A program made the translations under genes and the position numbers. Positions 27,526 to 36,690 of a stretch of 64,000 nt of DNA are shown one piece after another; position 1 is the stretch's first letter; every line of letters begins with the position of its first letter. The stretch comes from SOJA01 sp964598485 (GTDB lineage: Archaea; Thermoproteota; Bathyarchaeia; Bathyarchaeales; Bathycorpusculaceae), in contig CAZRCD010000002.1 in the NCBI GenBank assembly GCA_964598485.1, forward strand, positions 1 through 64,000, in the 5' to 3' direction. The notes under the pieces are model-generated. The model ran no database searches and was not told the DNA's origin. It was given only the letters and a program-made list of their open reading frames with translations.

Positions 27526-27705
27526 CTAGACAGTTGACAGTACTAGCCGAGTAGAGTTCACGTTAACTTCAATAATCTTGCAGTTCTTAAACTGCTTAGA
27601 TTCCCCTAGTACGTCTTTAACGATAACATTGTTGCTTTCCATCTTCGCATAGACAGCATCTTTGAAAACAGTATCTCCATCAAGGATTACTTCAAATTCA
27701 CACAT
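27526..27705 (-). CDS. cooT: CooT-family nickel-binding protein
   Basis: 59 aa from ATG 27703-27705 to TAG 27526-27528. It begins MCEFEVILDGD; in CooT the cysteine at position 2 binds nickel, and that residue is present. The remainder follows the CooT beta-rich pattern (NVIVKDVLGE, KIIEVNV). It is divergent from the HdrA-MvhD gene, whose hydrogenase or CODH partners contain nickel. A second CooT lies at 38.5 kb. Confidence 0.82.
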   Translation of the reverse strand: MCEFEVILDGDTVFKDAVYAKMESNNVIVKDVLGESKQFKNCKIIEVNVNSTRLVLSTV

Positions 27706-27844
27706 TTCATTACGCCTACCATCAATGAAACATCAACTCAGTTATAAACCTCTCCTTGCGACGACACCTTGGGCAAAATTTAATTAAGTTCCGATTCCTT
27801 CTTATGCAAATTCTTATCGAGGATTGGGTGCGGTGGTGAATGAT

Positions 27845-30800
27845 ATGAAGGAGTCATCTGCTTTCAACAATGTTTTAGTCATTGGGGGCGGGGTTGCTGG
27901 CATAACTGCTGCTTTAGACCTTGCGGAGCAAGGGCATACAGTATATCTGATTGAGAGGCAGTCTTCCATCGGCGGAAGAATGGCTCAACTTGACAAGACA
28001 TTTCCAACATTAGACTGTTCCATCTGCATTTTGGCTCCTAAGATGGTTGAGGCTTCTAGGCATCCAAACGTGAAACTCCTAACTTATTCAGAAGTAAGTA
28101 GCGTCCAGCCTACACTTGGTGGTGAGGCATTTAAGGTTAGAGTAAAGCGTAAGCCGCGCTATGTGGATGAGGAGAAATGTACTGGATGTAGAGTCTGCAT
28201 GGAAAAATGTCCAGTCAAAGTGCCAAGCGAATTTGATGAAAAACTTGGAGTTCGGAAGGCCATTTATATACCCTTTCCTCAAGCGGTGCCAGCAATTGCC
28301 GTCATCGACAAGAAAAGTTGTCTCTACTTTCAGAAAGGAGTATGCAAGATTTGTGAGAAATTTTGTCCAGCCCACGCCCTAAACTTTGAACAGAAGGAGC
28401 ATGAAATAGAGATAGAAGTCGCTGCTATCATCGTAGCAACGGGATTTGGCCTTCTCGACCCATCGGTGCTACCTCAATTTGGATATGGCAGATTTCCAGA
28501 TGTTCTGGCATCTATTCAATATGAGAGACTGATGAACGCCGCTGGTCCTACAGGTGGAAAGATTCTCAGATTATCAGACGGGGTTGAGCCTAAGCGAATA
28601 GCCTTTATCCAATGTGTAGGTTCAAGGAATGTAGACGTAAAACCATACTGCTCACAGATCTGTTGTATGTATGCTACAAAAGAGGCTATTGTCACAAAGG
28701 AGCATAACCCAAAAATCGACATAACCATTTTTCATAATGATCTCCGGGCACCGGGAAAAGGGCATCAGGAACTTATAACTAGGGCAGCTGAAGAGTTCAA
28801 AATAAGATACGTGAAATGCCTACCCACTAGGGTCAGTTTAAACCCAGCAAACAAAAAGCTGGCAATTTCTTATCCGGAAACCGCGAAGGGTAAAACAAAA
28901 ACCATAGAAGTGGATATGGTTGTTCTTTGTCCAGCAGTTATTCCTAAAATCGGCACAGCAGATTTAGCCAAAACTCTAGGCATTGATGTTTCGGAGTACG
29001 GCTTCTTAAAATCCCTAGGGGCTCCGGCTCCAGTGGACACCAATGTCCCCGGAATTTATCTTTGCGGCGGCTGTGAGGGGCCAAAGGACATTTCAAGTTC
29101 GGTTGCTCAGGCAAGTGCAGCTGCGGCTAGGGCAGCCCTCCACACTACACTTCTTAAAGCTGAATTTAAGGGTGTTAAAGTAAAGGAGCGAGTCGTTGAT
29201 AAAGAACCTAGAATAGGAATTTTTGTTTGTCATTGTGGAATTAACATCGGAGCCGTTGTGGATGTTCCAAAGGTTGCAGAGTTTGCTAAGGATTTAAGCG
29301 GAGTTGTCCATGCTGAAGAACTTCTTTTTGCATGTTCCAAAGATGCGGCTGCAAAGATTAAAGAAGCCATAAAAGAGCATGATTTTAACCGCGTTATAGT
29401 TGCCTCATGCACACCAAGAACTCATGAACCACTATTTAGAGCCACATGCGAAGAAGCAGGCCTCAACCCATATCTCTTTGAGATGGTCAATATACGAGAA
29501 CATGACTCTTGGGTGCATTCACACCAACCAGAAGAGGCTACACGAAAAGCCATGGACCTTGTCAGAATGGCTGTCGCAAAGGCGAGACTGCTACATCCTC
29601 TAGAAAGATTTGAAATAGATGTATCTGAGACCGCCATGGTCATAGGGGGAGGAGTTGCAGGACTAATAACTGCAAAAACCGTTGCAGATAAGGGCTTTAA
29701 AACATACTTGGTGGAGAGCAGAGAAAAACTGGGTGGAAACGTTAATCGAAGTTTTGTTCCCTTGGAAAACATTGACGTTAGCGACATGCTTGAGTCACTC
29801 GTCAAACAGGTTGAAAATCACAAGAATATTGAGGTTTTTCTTTCAACCAAATTGAAAGAGGTTAAGGGATCCATAGGAAACTTTGACGTAACGTTGCTTC
29901 AGGGTGAACAACCAAAAATCGTGAAAGTAGGCACCATTATTGTAGCGACGGATGCTGAAGAGTTGAAACCAGAAGGACTCTATGGCTACGCCCAATACGA
30001 TAGCGTGTTCACTGTACAAGAATTTCGCCGAATGATTGGGGAAAAGAAACTGGTGGACGGCGAGAACGTTGTGATGATTCTGTGTGCTGGAGCCCGTGAA
30101 AAGGAGGGACGCACATATTGTTCGGCTGTCTGCTGCTCTGAAGCCATAGATTCAGCGTTAAAAGTGAAAGAAGCCTATCCAAACTCAGAAGTTTACATTC
30201 TCTATCGGGACATAGTAGTTTCATGGAAGGATGAAGTCTATTATCGTGAAGCAAGAGAAAAGGGAATAACCTTCATACGATATGAGGAAAAAAATCCGCC
30301 AGAAGTCAGTCTGGTTGGTGACCATCTAGCCGTAAAGGTCAAAGACATAATAACCGGAGCTGAGCTGACAATACCAGCAAACAAAGTGGTTTTGGCAACT
30401 CCTTTGGTTCCAGCAAGAGATAATGAAGAGTTGTCTTCAACCTTAAAAGTGTCTCTGACAACGCAGGGCTTCTTCTTGGAAGCTCATCCAAAACTTAGAC
30501 CTTTAGATTTCGCTACTGATGGGATACATCTTTGCGGAACATGCCACAGTCCCCAAGGCTTCTCAGAAACAGTTTGCCAAGCATTAGGAGCTGCGTCACG
30601 AGCACTCATTCCATTAATGAAGGGAAAAGTTGTTAACGAGCCAATAACAGCTGATGTGGACTCCGACAAGTGCATTGCTTGTGCGAACTGTGAAGCTGTA
30701 TGCGAATATGGGGCCATAAAAGTCGATAAAGTCGCTGAGGTTAACCCGTTTCTCTGTAAAGGGTGCGGTGTCTGCGCTGTTGAGTGCCCAGCTTCAGCTA

Positions 30801-31294
30801 TAACTATGCACCATTTTACAGACGACCAACTTTCAGCCATGATAAAAGCTGCTCTAGAAACGTGGCCGCCTGAAGGAAAGCCAAAAGCTTTGGCGTTTTT
30901 CTGCAATTGGTGTGCCTATGCTGGGGCGGACATGGCTGGTGTGAGTCGATTCCAGTATCCCCCGTCCGTGAGAATCATACGGGTCATGTGTACGGGTAGA
31001 ATTGATCAGAGACACATACTTCAAGCATTTCTCCTAGGCGCAGACGGTGTCCTCATAGGGGGTTGTCACCCAGGCGATTGCCACTACATTTCGGGCAATC
31101 TAAAAGCTGAAAAACGCGTAGAACAATTGAAGGGATGGCTTAAGGAAGCTGGAATGGAACCTGAAAGACTTAGGCTGGAATGGGCTTCGGCGGGGGAGGG
31201 GAAAAAGATCGCTGAGATCATACAAGATTTCACTAGTCAGCTTGAAAAACTTGGGCCTAACCCGTTACGAAAGCAGGTTAAGGTGAAACCATGA
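27845..31294 (+). CDS. hdrA: HdrA-like flavoprotein, duplicated, fused to MvhD
   Basis: Electron-transfer subunit of heterodisulfide-reductase-type complexes. Order: an N-terminal HdrA-like FAD domain (GGGVAGITAALDLAEQG, then CSICILAP), a ferredoxin insert (CTGCRVCMEKCP and CKICEKFCP), then a second HdrA starting at IGIFVCHCG with another FAD fold (GGGVAGLITAK), a two-cluster ferredoxin (CIACANCEAVC, CKGCGVCAVEC) and a C-terminal MvhD domain (FFCNWCAY, VMCTGR, GGCHPGDCHY). About 1149 aa. No HdrB or HdrC is nearby. The in-frame TTG at 27824 and GTGs at 27833/27836 are alternative starts. It directly precedes MetV-MetF, so it most likely supplies electrons to methylenetetrahydropterin reduction. 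Confidence 0.93.
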   Translation: MKESSAFNNVLVIGGGVAGITAALDLAEQGHTVYLIERQSSIGGRMAQLDKTFPTLDCSICILAPKMVEASRHPNVKLLTYSEVSSVQPTLGGEAFKVRVKRKPRYVDEEKCTGCRVCMEKCPVKVPSEFDEKLGVRKAIYIPFPQAVPAIAVIDKKSCLYFQKGVCKICEKFCPAHALNFEQKEHEIEIEVAAIIVATGFGLLDPSVLPQFGYGRFPDVLASIQYERLMNAAGPTGGKILRLSDGVEPKRIAFIQCVGSRNVDVKPYCSQICCMYATKEAIVTKEHNPKIDITIFHNDLRAPGKGHQELITRAAEEFKIRYVKCLPTRVSLNPANKKLAISYPETAKGKTKTIEVDMVVLCPAVIPKIGTADLAKTLGIDVSEYGFLKSLGAPAPVDTNVPGIYLCGGCEGPKDISSSVAQASAAAARAALHTTLLKAEFKGVKVKERVVDKEPRIGIFVCHCGINIGAVVDVPKVAEFAKDLSGVVHAEELLFACSKDAAAKIKEAIKEHDFNRVIVASCTPRTHEPLFRATCEEAGLNPYLFEMVNIREHDSWVHSHQPEEATRKAMDLVRMAVAKARLLHPLERFEIDVSETAMVIGGGVAGLITAKTVADKGFKTYLVESREKLGGNVNRSFVPLENIDVSDMLESLVKQVENHKNIEVFLSTKLKEVKGSIGNFDVTLLQGEQPKIVKVGTIIVATDAEELKPEGLYGYAQYDSVFTVQEFRRMIGEKKLVDGENVVMILCAGAREKEGRTYCSAVCCSEAIDSALKVKEAYPNSEVYILYRDIVVSWKDEVYYREAREKGITFIRYEEKNPPEVSLVGDHLAVKVKDIITGAELTIPANKVVLATPLVPARDNEELSSTLKVSLTTQGFFLEAHPKLRPLDFATDGIHLCGTCHSPQGFSETVCQALGAASRALIPLMKGKVVNEPITADVDSDKCIACANCEAVCEYGAIKVDKVAEVNPFLCKGCGVCAVECPASAITMHHFTDDQLSAMIKAALETWPPEGKPKALAFFCNWCAYAGADMAGVSRFQYPPSVRIIRVMCTGRIDQRHILQAFLLGADGVLIGGCHPGDCHYISGNLKAEKRVEQLKGWLKEAGMEPERLRLEWASAGEGKKIAEIIQDFTSQLEKLGPNPLRKQVKVKP

Positions 31295-31318
31295 GGCTTT
31301 TAACGTTCCCTGCAGCAA

Positions 31319-31327
31319 TTTTTATAT
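31319..31327 (+). promoter_or_regulatory. TATA box of metVF
   Basis: TTTTTATAT within the 78-nt gap after hdrA. With a strong Shine-Dalgarno AAGGAGGG at 31357-31364, 8 nt before the TTG, it gives metVF its own initiation signals and settles the TTG start. Confidence 0.5.
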
Positions 31328-31372
31328 CCATGATTCATTCTCATATGACCTTCTTTAAGGAGGGCCTCTAGC

Positions 31373-33001
31373 TTGATTATAGTTCAACAGAAGCCGCTTG
31401 AAAAAATTTTTGAGATGACTGAAGAGTTCAAAAGGTTGCTGATAGTTGGCTGCGATGGATGTGCTGCCATAGTACAGGCTGGCGGTGAAAAGCAAGCTGA
31501 GGTTTTGAAGACATTGCTGGAAATGCACAGAAAACTTAGGGGCGGAAACGGCTCTAAAACTAAGGCCATTTCGATTTTACGTCAGTGTGATAGGCAGATA
31601 GCTGCTTCTTCACTTCATCCGTTGGTCGAGGATTATGATGCTGTGGTTAGTCTAGCGTGTGGAGTTGGCGTTCAAACACTTGCAGACTTGTTCCCAAATA
31701 AGGTAATCATTCCAGCAAACGACACAATGTTCATCGGGATGCACGACACGAAAGAAGGAAAATTCTATGAAATGTGTAGAGCGTGCGGAGACTGCATCTT
31801 GTTCGAAACTGGAGGCATATGCCCAATAACCAGGTGTGCCAAAGGTCTTCTTAACGGACCGTGTGGGGGACAATCAAAGGGAAAATGTGAGGTTGGCGGG
31901 TGGAAGAATGATTGTGCGTGGGTTCTCATCTACAATCGCTTGAAAGAGAGGAACAGGCTTGACTTGTTTAGGAAGTTTAGGATTCCCCGCGACTATAGAG
32001 TTTCGGAGCATCCGCGGAAAATGGGCGGCGAGGTAGTGGAGAAGAAGGAAGGGACCAAAAAGGAAGAAGAGGTTGTTAGTGGGGCGTTTAAGAGGGAAGC
32101 GTACAGTGAGCTTACGAAGCAGATTAGTGAGGGTAAGTTTGTTTTTACTGGAGAGCTTGAGCCTGTAAAGACGACGAGTCTTCATAAGGTTCTTGAAGGG
32201 GCAAAAGCTTTGAAGGGGCATGTTGTGGCTATTAACGTCACGGATAATCCTACGTCTTTTGGTTATATGAATGCTCTTGTGCCGTCTTACATGATCCAGA
32301 GGGAGGTGGGTGTGGAGGCTGTTTATCAGATGACCACTAGGGACCGGAATCGTTTGGCTTTGCTTTCCGATGTTTTGGCTGCTGGTGCCTTGGGGGTTAA
32401 GAACATTTTGGTTCTTACTGGTGATCACACGACTGTTGGTGACACTCCTGAGTCTAAGCCTGTTTTTGATTTGGATTCTGCGACTTTTACGTATATGATG
32501 CGTAAGGTGATTGATGAAGGCGTGGATTTGAAGGGGAATAAGATTGAGGATCCGCCGAAGTTTAATATTGGCATTGCGGGTGCGCCGAACGCTGATCCTT
32601 TGGAGGCTGAGGTTTTGAAGATTGAGAGGAAAGTGAAGCTTGGGGTTGATTTTATTCAGACGCAGTGCGTTTACAGTGTAGAGCAGGCTAAGCGGTTTTT
32701 GGATGCAGTGGAGTATCTTAAAACGCCTGTTTTGATTGGTATTGCGCCCTTTAAGTCGAAGTCTATGATGAATTGGATGATCAAGTTTGTTCCTGGGATT
32801 AAGGTTCCGGAGGATGTGGAGCAGCGTCTGCGTAGAGCGAGGGAGAAGAGTAAGGAGGCGTTTCGGGAGGAGAATGTTGAGATCTTTGGCGAACTGGTTC
32901 GCGAGATTCGGAAGACGACTGGTGCTGCTGGGATTCACATGATGGCTATTGGTTTCGAATGGGTTGTACCCAAGATCATCGAGATGAGCGGAACAGCCTA
33001 G
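31373..33001 (+). CDS. metF: MetV-MetF fusion: methylenetetrahydrofolate reductase
   Basis: Reduces methylene- to methyl-tetrahydrofolate (or an analogous pterin) in the methyl branch of the Wood-Ljungdahl pathway. The first 210 residues are MetV, a zinc/iron-sulfur partner with the CRACGDC, CPITRC and GPCGG-KGKCEV motifs; a KEGTKKEEEVV linker leads into a MetF TIM barrel (about 245-540; FTGELEPVKTT, VLTGDHT, FIQTQCVY). In bacterial acetogens MetV and MetF are separate subunits of a complex with HdrA and MvhD; here both pairs are fused. Codon and G/T composition shifts at the linker (about 32030). Confidence 0.93.
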   Translation: MIIVQQKPLEKIFEMTEEFKRLLIVGCDGCAAIVQAGGEKQAEVLKTLLEMHRKLRGGNGSKTKAISILRQCDRQIAASSLHPLVEDYDAVVSLACGVGVQTLADLFPNKVIIPANDTMFIGMHDTKEGKFYEMCRACGDCILFETGGICPITRCAKGLLNGPCGGQSKGKCEVGGWKNDCAWVLIYNRLKERNRLDLFRKFRIPRDYRVSEHPRKMGGEVVEKKEGTKKEEEVVSGAFKREAYSELTKQISEGKFVFTGELEPVKTTSLHKVLEGAKALKGHVVAINVTDNPTSFGYMNALVPSYMIQREVGVEAVYQMTTRDRNRLALLSDVLAAGALGVKNILVLTGDHTTVGDTPESKPVFDLDSATFTYMMRKVIDEGVDLKGNKIEDPPKFNIGIAGAPNADPLEAEVLKIERKVKLGVDFIQTQCVYSVEQAKRFLDAVEYLKTPVLIGIAPFKSKSMMNWMIKFVPGIKVPEDVEQRLRRAREKSKEAFREENVEIFGELVREIRKTTGAAGIHMMAIGFEWVVPKIIEMSGTA

Positions 33002-33095
33002 AATACAGCATTTCCTTATATCCGGAATTAGTAGTTGTGATTCACATTTGTTTATTATCTGTTTCAATGTAGTATTTAGTGAAAGATGAATGTAG

Positions 33096-33563
33096 ATGTC
33101 TGAAAAGGGTGAGAAGTCCTCTAGTCTCGACATATTTCAGCTGTTAGAGGAAACAACGGAGAAAGAGAAGAAAAGGCAGAGGGAGGAGCTTCTTGCACCT
33201 TTAGGCATTGAAGAGTTCTTTATTGAAGGAAGTATATCCATTAACAAGCGAACCTGTCAAGAAGTAGAACGCAAGTTTTGCGTAGAAGCCTGTCCAACGA
33301 ACGCTTTGTTTTGGAGGGCTGGGGAGGTTGGGATAACGCCGGAGCTTTGCGTCTACTGCGCGGCTTGCGTGTTAAGCTGCATAGTGGACGACTGCATGAA
33401 AATCGTGAGGAAGAGGTCTACAGGCAAGGTTGAAAGCTTCAGCAAGCCAACAGAAGTCATAGCGCTCCTGCATTGCATTAACGCCAGAAGACGACTTGAA
33501 AGAACACGATGCCTCTTTCCAAGACCAGAAGATTATCTGAAAAGGTATAAGCCTATACCCTAG
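33096..33563 (+). CDS. Ferredoxin-like 4Fe-4S protein
   Basis: 155 aa with an acidic/basic coiled N-terminus (1-45), then two cysteine groups: CVEACPTNALFW and CVYCAACVLSC, followed by CMKIV. This suggests one or two iron-sulfur clusters. It lies 94 nt behind MetVF and probably shuttles electrons to or from that complex (inference). A truncated relative is found at 36.1 kb. Confidence 0.8.
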   Translation: MSEKGEKSSSLDIFQLLEETTEKEKKRQREELLAPLGIEEFFIEGSISINKRTCQEVERKFCVEACPTNALFWRAGEVGITPELCVYCAACVLSCIVDDCMKIVRKRSTGKVESFSKPTEVIALLHCINARRRLERTRCLFPRPEDYLKRYKPIP

Positions 33564-33743
33564 AATTTTTGGAGGATTTTTGTCGCAATACGGCATACCC
33601 CCCCTTATTTTTTGATTTTCTCATCCTCAAGCAATTTGAAAGGCATTAGAGGGGAGCCTTTAGGACCGATTGTTCTGTGTATAGAACTGATTGTTCGATG
33701 AATAACCCGTTTGATAATCAGGTGTTTTCGGCTTCCACATTTT

Positions 33744-33751
33744 TATAGGGG
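33744..33751 (+). promoter_or_regulatory. TATA box before DUF166 gene
   Basis: TTTTATAG-like element about 35 nt before the TTG start. Upstream, the octamer GATTGTTC occurs twice about 20 nt apart (near 33669 and 33689), a possible operator. Confidence 0.4.
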
Positions 33752-33781
33752 TCGTTGTTTAGGTTTCTTGAGTGTTAGGGC

Positions 33782-34579
33782 TTGAAGCGGGCTAGTAGTG
33801 AAGAAGCATTGACGTTGGTGTTCGTTTACAGTTGTGAGTATGCTGAACGGGTGATAAGGAATTTGATAAATGACCCGAGTTTCTGCAAGTCCTGTGATCT
33901 CTACTGTGACTTCTGTAAATATGGCGTGTACAGTCATGTTCGCTGCATTCGCGCTGCGATACAGCTGCCAGACCCGTTTAAACTGCCAGCCTTTATAGAC
34001 ACTCCGGAAAAGCACATGCCTAAAAAGATTCCGAAAGCGGACATTTGCGTGGCGCCAGGGCTGCACAAAGACCTGCTGTTAGAATTGCCAAGTCACCTGC
34101 AAAAGGTTGGGATAAGAGGGCTGATTGTGCCAATAGAAGACTTCGTTGAAGTTCCTTCAGGCCTGAGAAAGCAGGTGGAACAAATATGTCAAGAACTGGG
34201 ATTAGAACACGCTTTCCCAAAACCTTTCTGCTCGCTGAAAACAGCAGAAGACAAACCGTTGATCTCGAGGTTTGTAACTGAACTGAAAGTTGGAAGGCCC
34301 TCACTGGAGATTTCTACTGCAAGAAGGGACGGGTACGAGATTATAGACTCTGCGATTGTTAGAAGAAGTGCTCCATGCGGGTCTACGTGGTATGTAGCGA
34401 AAAAATTGATTGGGGTTAGAACGAGAAAGGGATTTCTATATGATGCAGTGGCAAAGGCTCATCACAGCTATCCGTGCACTGCGACAATGAGGGTAGACCC
34501 GGAAATGAAAGAGCCGATACTTCACATTGGAGGCTTCATAATAAGAGAAGAAGTTGAAAGAGCACTGAGAAAGACTTGA
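33782..34579 (+). CDS. DUF166 family protein
   Basis: 265-aa cysteine-containing protein of the archaeal DUF166 family (function unknown). An N-terminal cluster CKSCDLYCDFC could hold zinc or iron-sulfur; a second motif is RSAPCGSTWYVAKKL near residue 195, and the C-terminus has HHSYPCTATM. These conserved cysteines point to a redox or metal-dependent enzyme. TTG start. It lies between the WL electron-transfer genes and a methionine synthase. Confidence 0.8.
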   Translation: MKRASSEEALTLVFVYSCEYAERVIRNLINDPSFCKSCDLYCDFCKYGVYSHVRCIRAAIQLPDPFKLPAFIDTPEKHMPKKIPKADICVAPGLHKDLLLELPSHLQKVGIRGLIVPIEDFVEVPSGLRKQVEQICQELGLEHAFPKPFCSLKTAEDKPLISRFVTELKVGRPSLEISTARRDGYEIIDSAIVRRSAPCGSTWYVAKKLIGVRTRKGFLYDAVAKAHHSYPCTATMRVDPEMKEPILHIGGFIIREEVERALRKT

Positions 34580-34789
34580 TTGATCACACTAATGGGGTAT
34601 GTGGGTTCTTTTGGAAAGCTGAGAATTGTTTCAAACAGTATTGCAGCGTGAGACAGTGGAGGATTTGGCTTAGCGGAAGGTGGTCTCTGTGCTGTTTACT
34701 ACCCCCCTTGTATAAAGTTACGTAAGGATTCAACTTTTATCTCAGCTGTGAAGAACCTGCTTTTTGGCCTTTTATGCGCTCAATCTTAT

Positions 34790-35893
34790 CTAGGCGTATG
34801 CACTTTGGGTGGCAAGTGCAACTCGTCTTAAACATTCGAGTGCACATTCGTAGGTTGGGTATCCTTTCAGTCCACATTCTGGACTTGCGTACGGGACTCT
34901 TTCTGGTCCGTATCGGTTGACGATATCTAGTATACGCTTTCTTATCAAGGCCGTGTCTTCAAGAAAAACCGTGGCATTCAGTTCTCCGTTCAAGATTTTT
35001 TTCCAGTTTTCCTTGATTTCCCGGCTGATGTCTGCTTCTTGCTGATGTGCTGCGGTTGCTTTTTCTCTTATTAATCCGTCAAAGTCTGTTGTGCATACAG
35101 TTGCCTTCAGGAACTTGTCATGAGTCTCTAAGAGCTTTTTTGTTTCTTTGCTTCGGTAAAGGAAGTTGTTCATTTCACATTCTATAACGTCAAGCGATTT
35201 CACTTCCCAGAACAAGCGGTCAGCAGTGCTGTGGAGGTGTATACATGTGTGCGCAGAATTGGAATTCGCCTTGCTAACGCGGGTGATGAGTTCCCAAGCT
35301 TTTCTCAGGTTTTCTCTTCCCTCACAATCAGGATCTATTAATGGGTCATTCAGAAATCCCAAAATAGGCTCATCCACGGAAATCATACTTACTCTTCCAT
35401 GTTTTTCGTTGAAAATAGTGTTTTCGACAAGTTGAGAAATTAAGCGGCCAAGCCTCATAAACAGATCCGTGTCTCTGAGAGCAAATTGAGAAGACAACGT
35501 GTACGGTCCTGTAACGCAAACTCCGAGCTCAAACGGGTGACCAAGAACTTCAGAAATCTCTCTGGAATTTTCTTTGATAACCTTCACCTCTGGTATAGAT
35601 TTTCCTCTCTCTTTCAGAGACATATCTTTAAACTGTACGTATCCCTTCTCGAGCTTCTCAACACCATCAATAAGCTCCAAAAACATACAGTTCATGTCTC
35701 TGAACTGAGGGTAGTAAGGAACATTGATGCCTGTTCGAGCCTTATCAACAAAGCTTCTGATAACTTTCGAACGAAAATAGCTGCCTGCATCATCGCTACA
35801 AGATAATCCAAACTTCGATGCTCCGTCCAAAAACTTTGTAAGGTTCCCAGAAAAAGGCAAGCTACCTATGTCACAGGACTTAATTTCAGGCAT
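34790..35893 (-). CDS. MetE C-terminal-type methionine synthase (core-MetE-like)
   Basis: Transfers a methyl group to homocysteine. Only the catalytic C-terminal half of MetE is present (367 aa). The zinc ligands are all visible: HTCIH (His-x-Cys), DVIECE (Glu), and PECGLKGY (Cys). Archaeal proteins of this short type do not use methyl-folate-triglutamate; some take the methyl group from a corrinoid protein (family knowledge). With CdhDE in the window, methylated corrinoid protein is a reasonable donor, but this is inference. Confidence 0.85.
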   Translation of the reverse strand: MPEIKSCDIGSLPFSGNLTKFLDGASKFGLSCSDDAGSYFRSKVIRSFVDKARTGINVPYYPQFRDMNCMFLELIDGVEKLEKGYVQFKDMSLKERGKSIPEVKVIKENSREISEVLGHPFELGVCVTGPYTLSSQFALRDTDLFMRLGRLISQLVENTIFNEKHGRVSMISVDEPILGFLNDPLIDPDCEGRENLRKAWELITRVSKANSNSAHTCIHLHSTADRLFWEVKSLDVIECEMNNFLYRSKETKKLLETHDKFLKATVCTTDFDGLIREKATAAHQQEADISREIKENWKKILNGELNATVFLEDTALIRKRILDIVNRYGPERVPYASPECGLKGYPTYECALECLRRVALATQSAYA

Positions 35894-36081
35894 TTTATCG
35901 TTGCAATCCCTTTTTGCGATTTGAAGGTGCTATGAGGTTATTTAGCCTGCGATTTAAAAACTCTTGCGTGTTTAGAATTCGACAGCAACTCTAATGTAAC
36001 ATTTTTTTCTTGCCTAAACATCCTACACGTGCACGGTCAAACCAATAAATTGTGTGGAGTTTTGCCGTTTTTCTTGTTTCG

Positions 36082-36219
36082 TTTTGGAGGGCTGGAGAAG
36101 TTGGAATAACTCTAGAGATTTGCATATATTGCGGAGCGTGCGTCTTAAGCTGCATAGTAGGCGACTGCATAAAAATCGTAAGAAACAGACCAACAGGCCA
36201 AGTTGAAAACATAACAAAA
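36082..36219 (+). pseudogene. Ferredoxin fragment, truncated copy of the 33.1-kb gene
   Basis: Reads FWRAGEVGITLEICIYCGAC and onwards to TGQVEN, closely matching residues about 67-115 of the 155-aa ferredoxin-like protein. Similarity begins abruptly at FW and ends abruptly after NITK; the N-terminal cluster and C-terminal third are missing, although a GTG (36052) keeps a frame open to 36276. A remnant of duplication. Confidence 0.65.
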
Positions 36220-36356
36220 TGCGGTTTAACGTTAGCTACAGCTTTTCGCAGTTTTTCCACGCAAGGATTTGTGTAGTAGAGCCTGTATGTATAGACTGTG
36301 TCGAGGGGCAATACTACGTCTTAGATAGAAGAAGAGTATGTACAGATGGCGCCTAA
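36219..36356 (+). CDS. Possible 45-aa Cys-containing ORF
   Basis: ATG at 36219 to TAA at 36354. The product contains CVVEPVCIDCVEG and LDRRRVCTDGA, so four cysteines in a coding-like setting. It begins where the ferredoxin remnant ends in a different frame. It may be the end of an unrelated lost gene or chance. Confidence 0.25.
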   Translation: MRFNVSYSFSQFFHARICVVEPVCIDCVEGQYYVLDRRRVCTDGA

Positions 36357-36513
36357 CATTCCTCCACCTAAAAAACATAGGCTGATGGCCCTCTTGGGAT
36401 TCATGTCTTCACTGATCAAAGTGACAACCTGCCTTTATTTGTGCACGTTGCAACTACAAGAGAAAAGCTTAAAACCTATCTTTCTCATCTTTTCAGACAG
36501 GTGGAGATTCACT

Positions 36514-36690
36514 ATGGGAAAATGTGATATTTGCGGCAAGAACGGAAAGGATTTAACCTTACTTGGAGCTAACCATAAAGAGTTGGGCTACGTTAAGGTT
36601 TGTTCAGACTGCTGGGAAAAACTCTATAGCAAAAACGAATTTGTTGGCGGTACTACAAGCTCCAGCGGCTCTTGCCCCACATGCGGATAG
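36514..36690 (+). CDS. 58-aa zinc-ribbon protein
   Basis: Start ATG at 36514 behind GTGGAG; the frame is open further upstream but that part is unlike protein. Cysteines pair as CDICG, CSDC and a terminal CPTC, consistent with two zinc knuckles. Function unknown; the C-terminal GGTTSSSGSCPTCG tail is flexible. Confidence 0.6.
   Translation: MGKCDICGKNGKDLTLLGANHKELGYVKVCSDCWEKLYSKNEFVGGTTSSSGSCPTCG

Noticed and set aside
31874..33133. A 419-codon open frame on the minus strand
   Set aside because: It is antisense to MetVF; the protein is rich in Asn, Leu, Arg and His with no family resemblance and results from the G/T-skewed codon use of metF.
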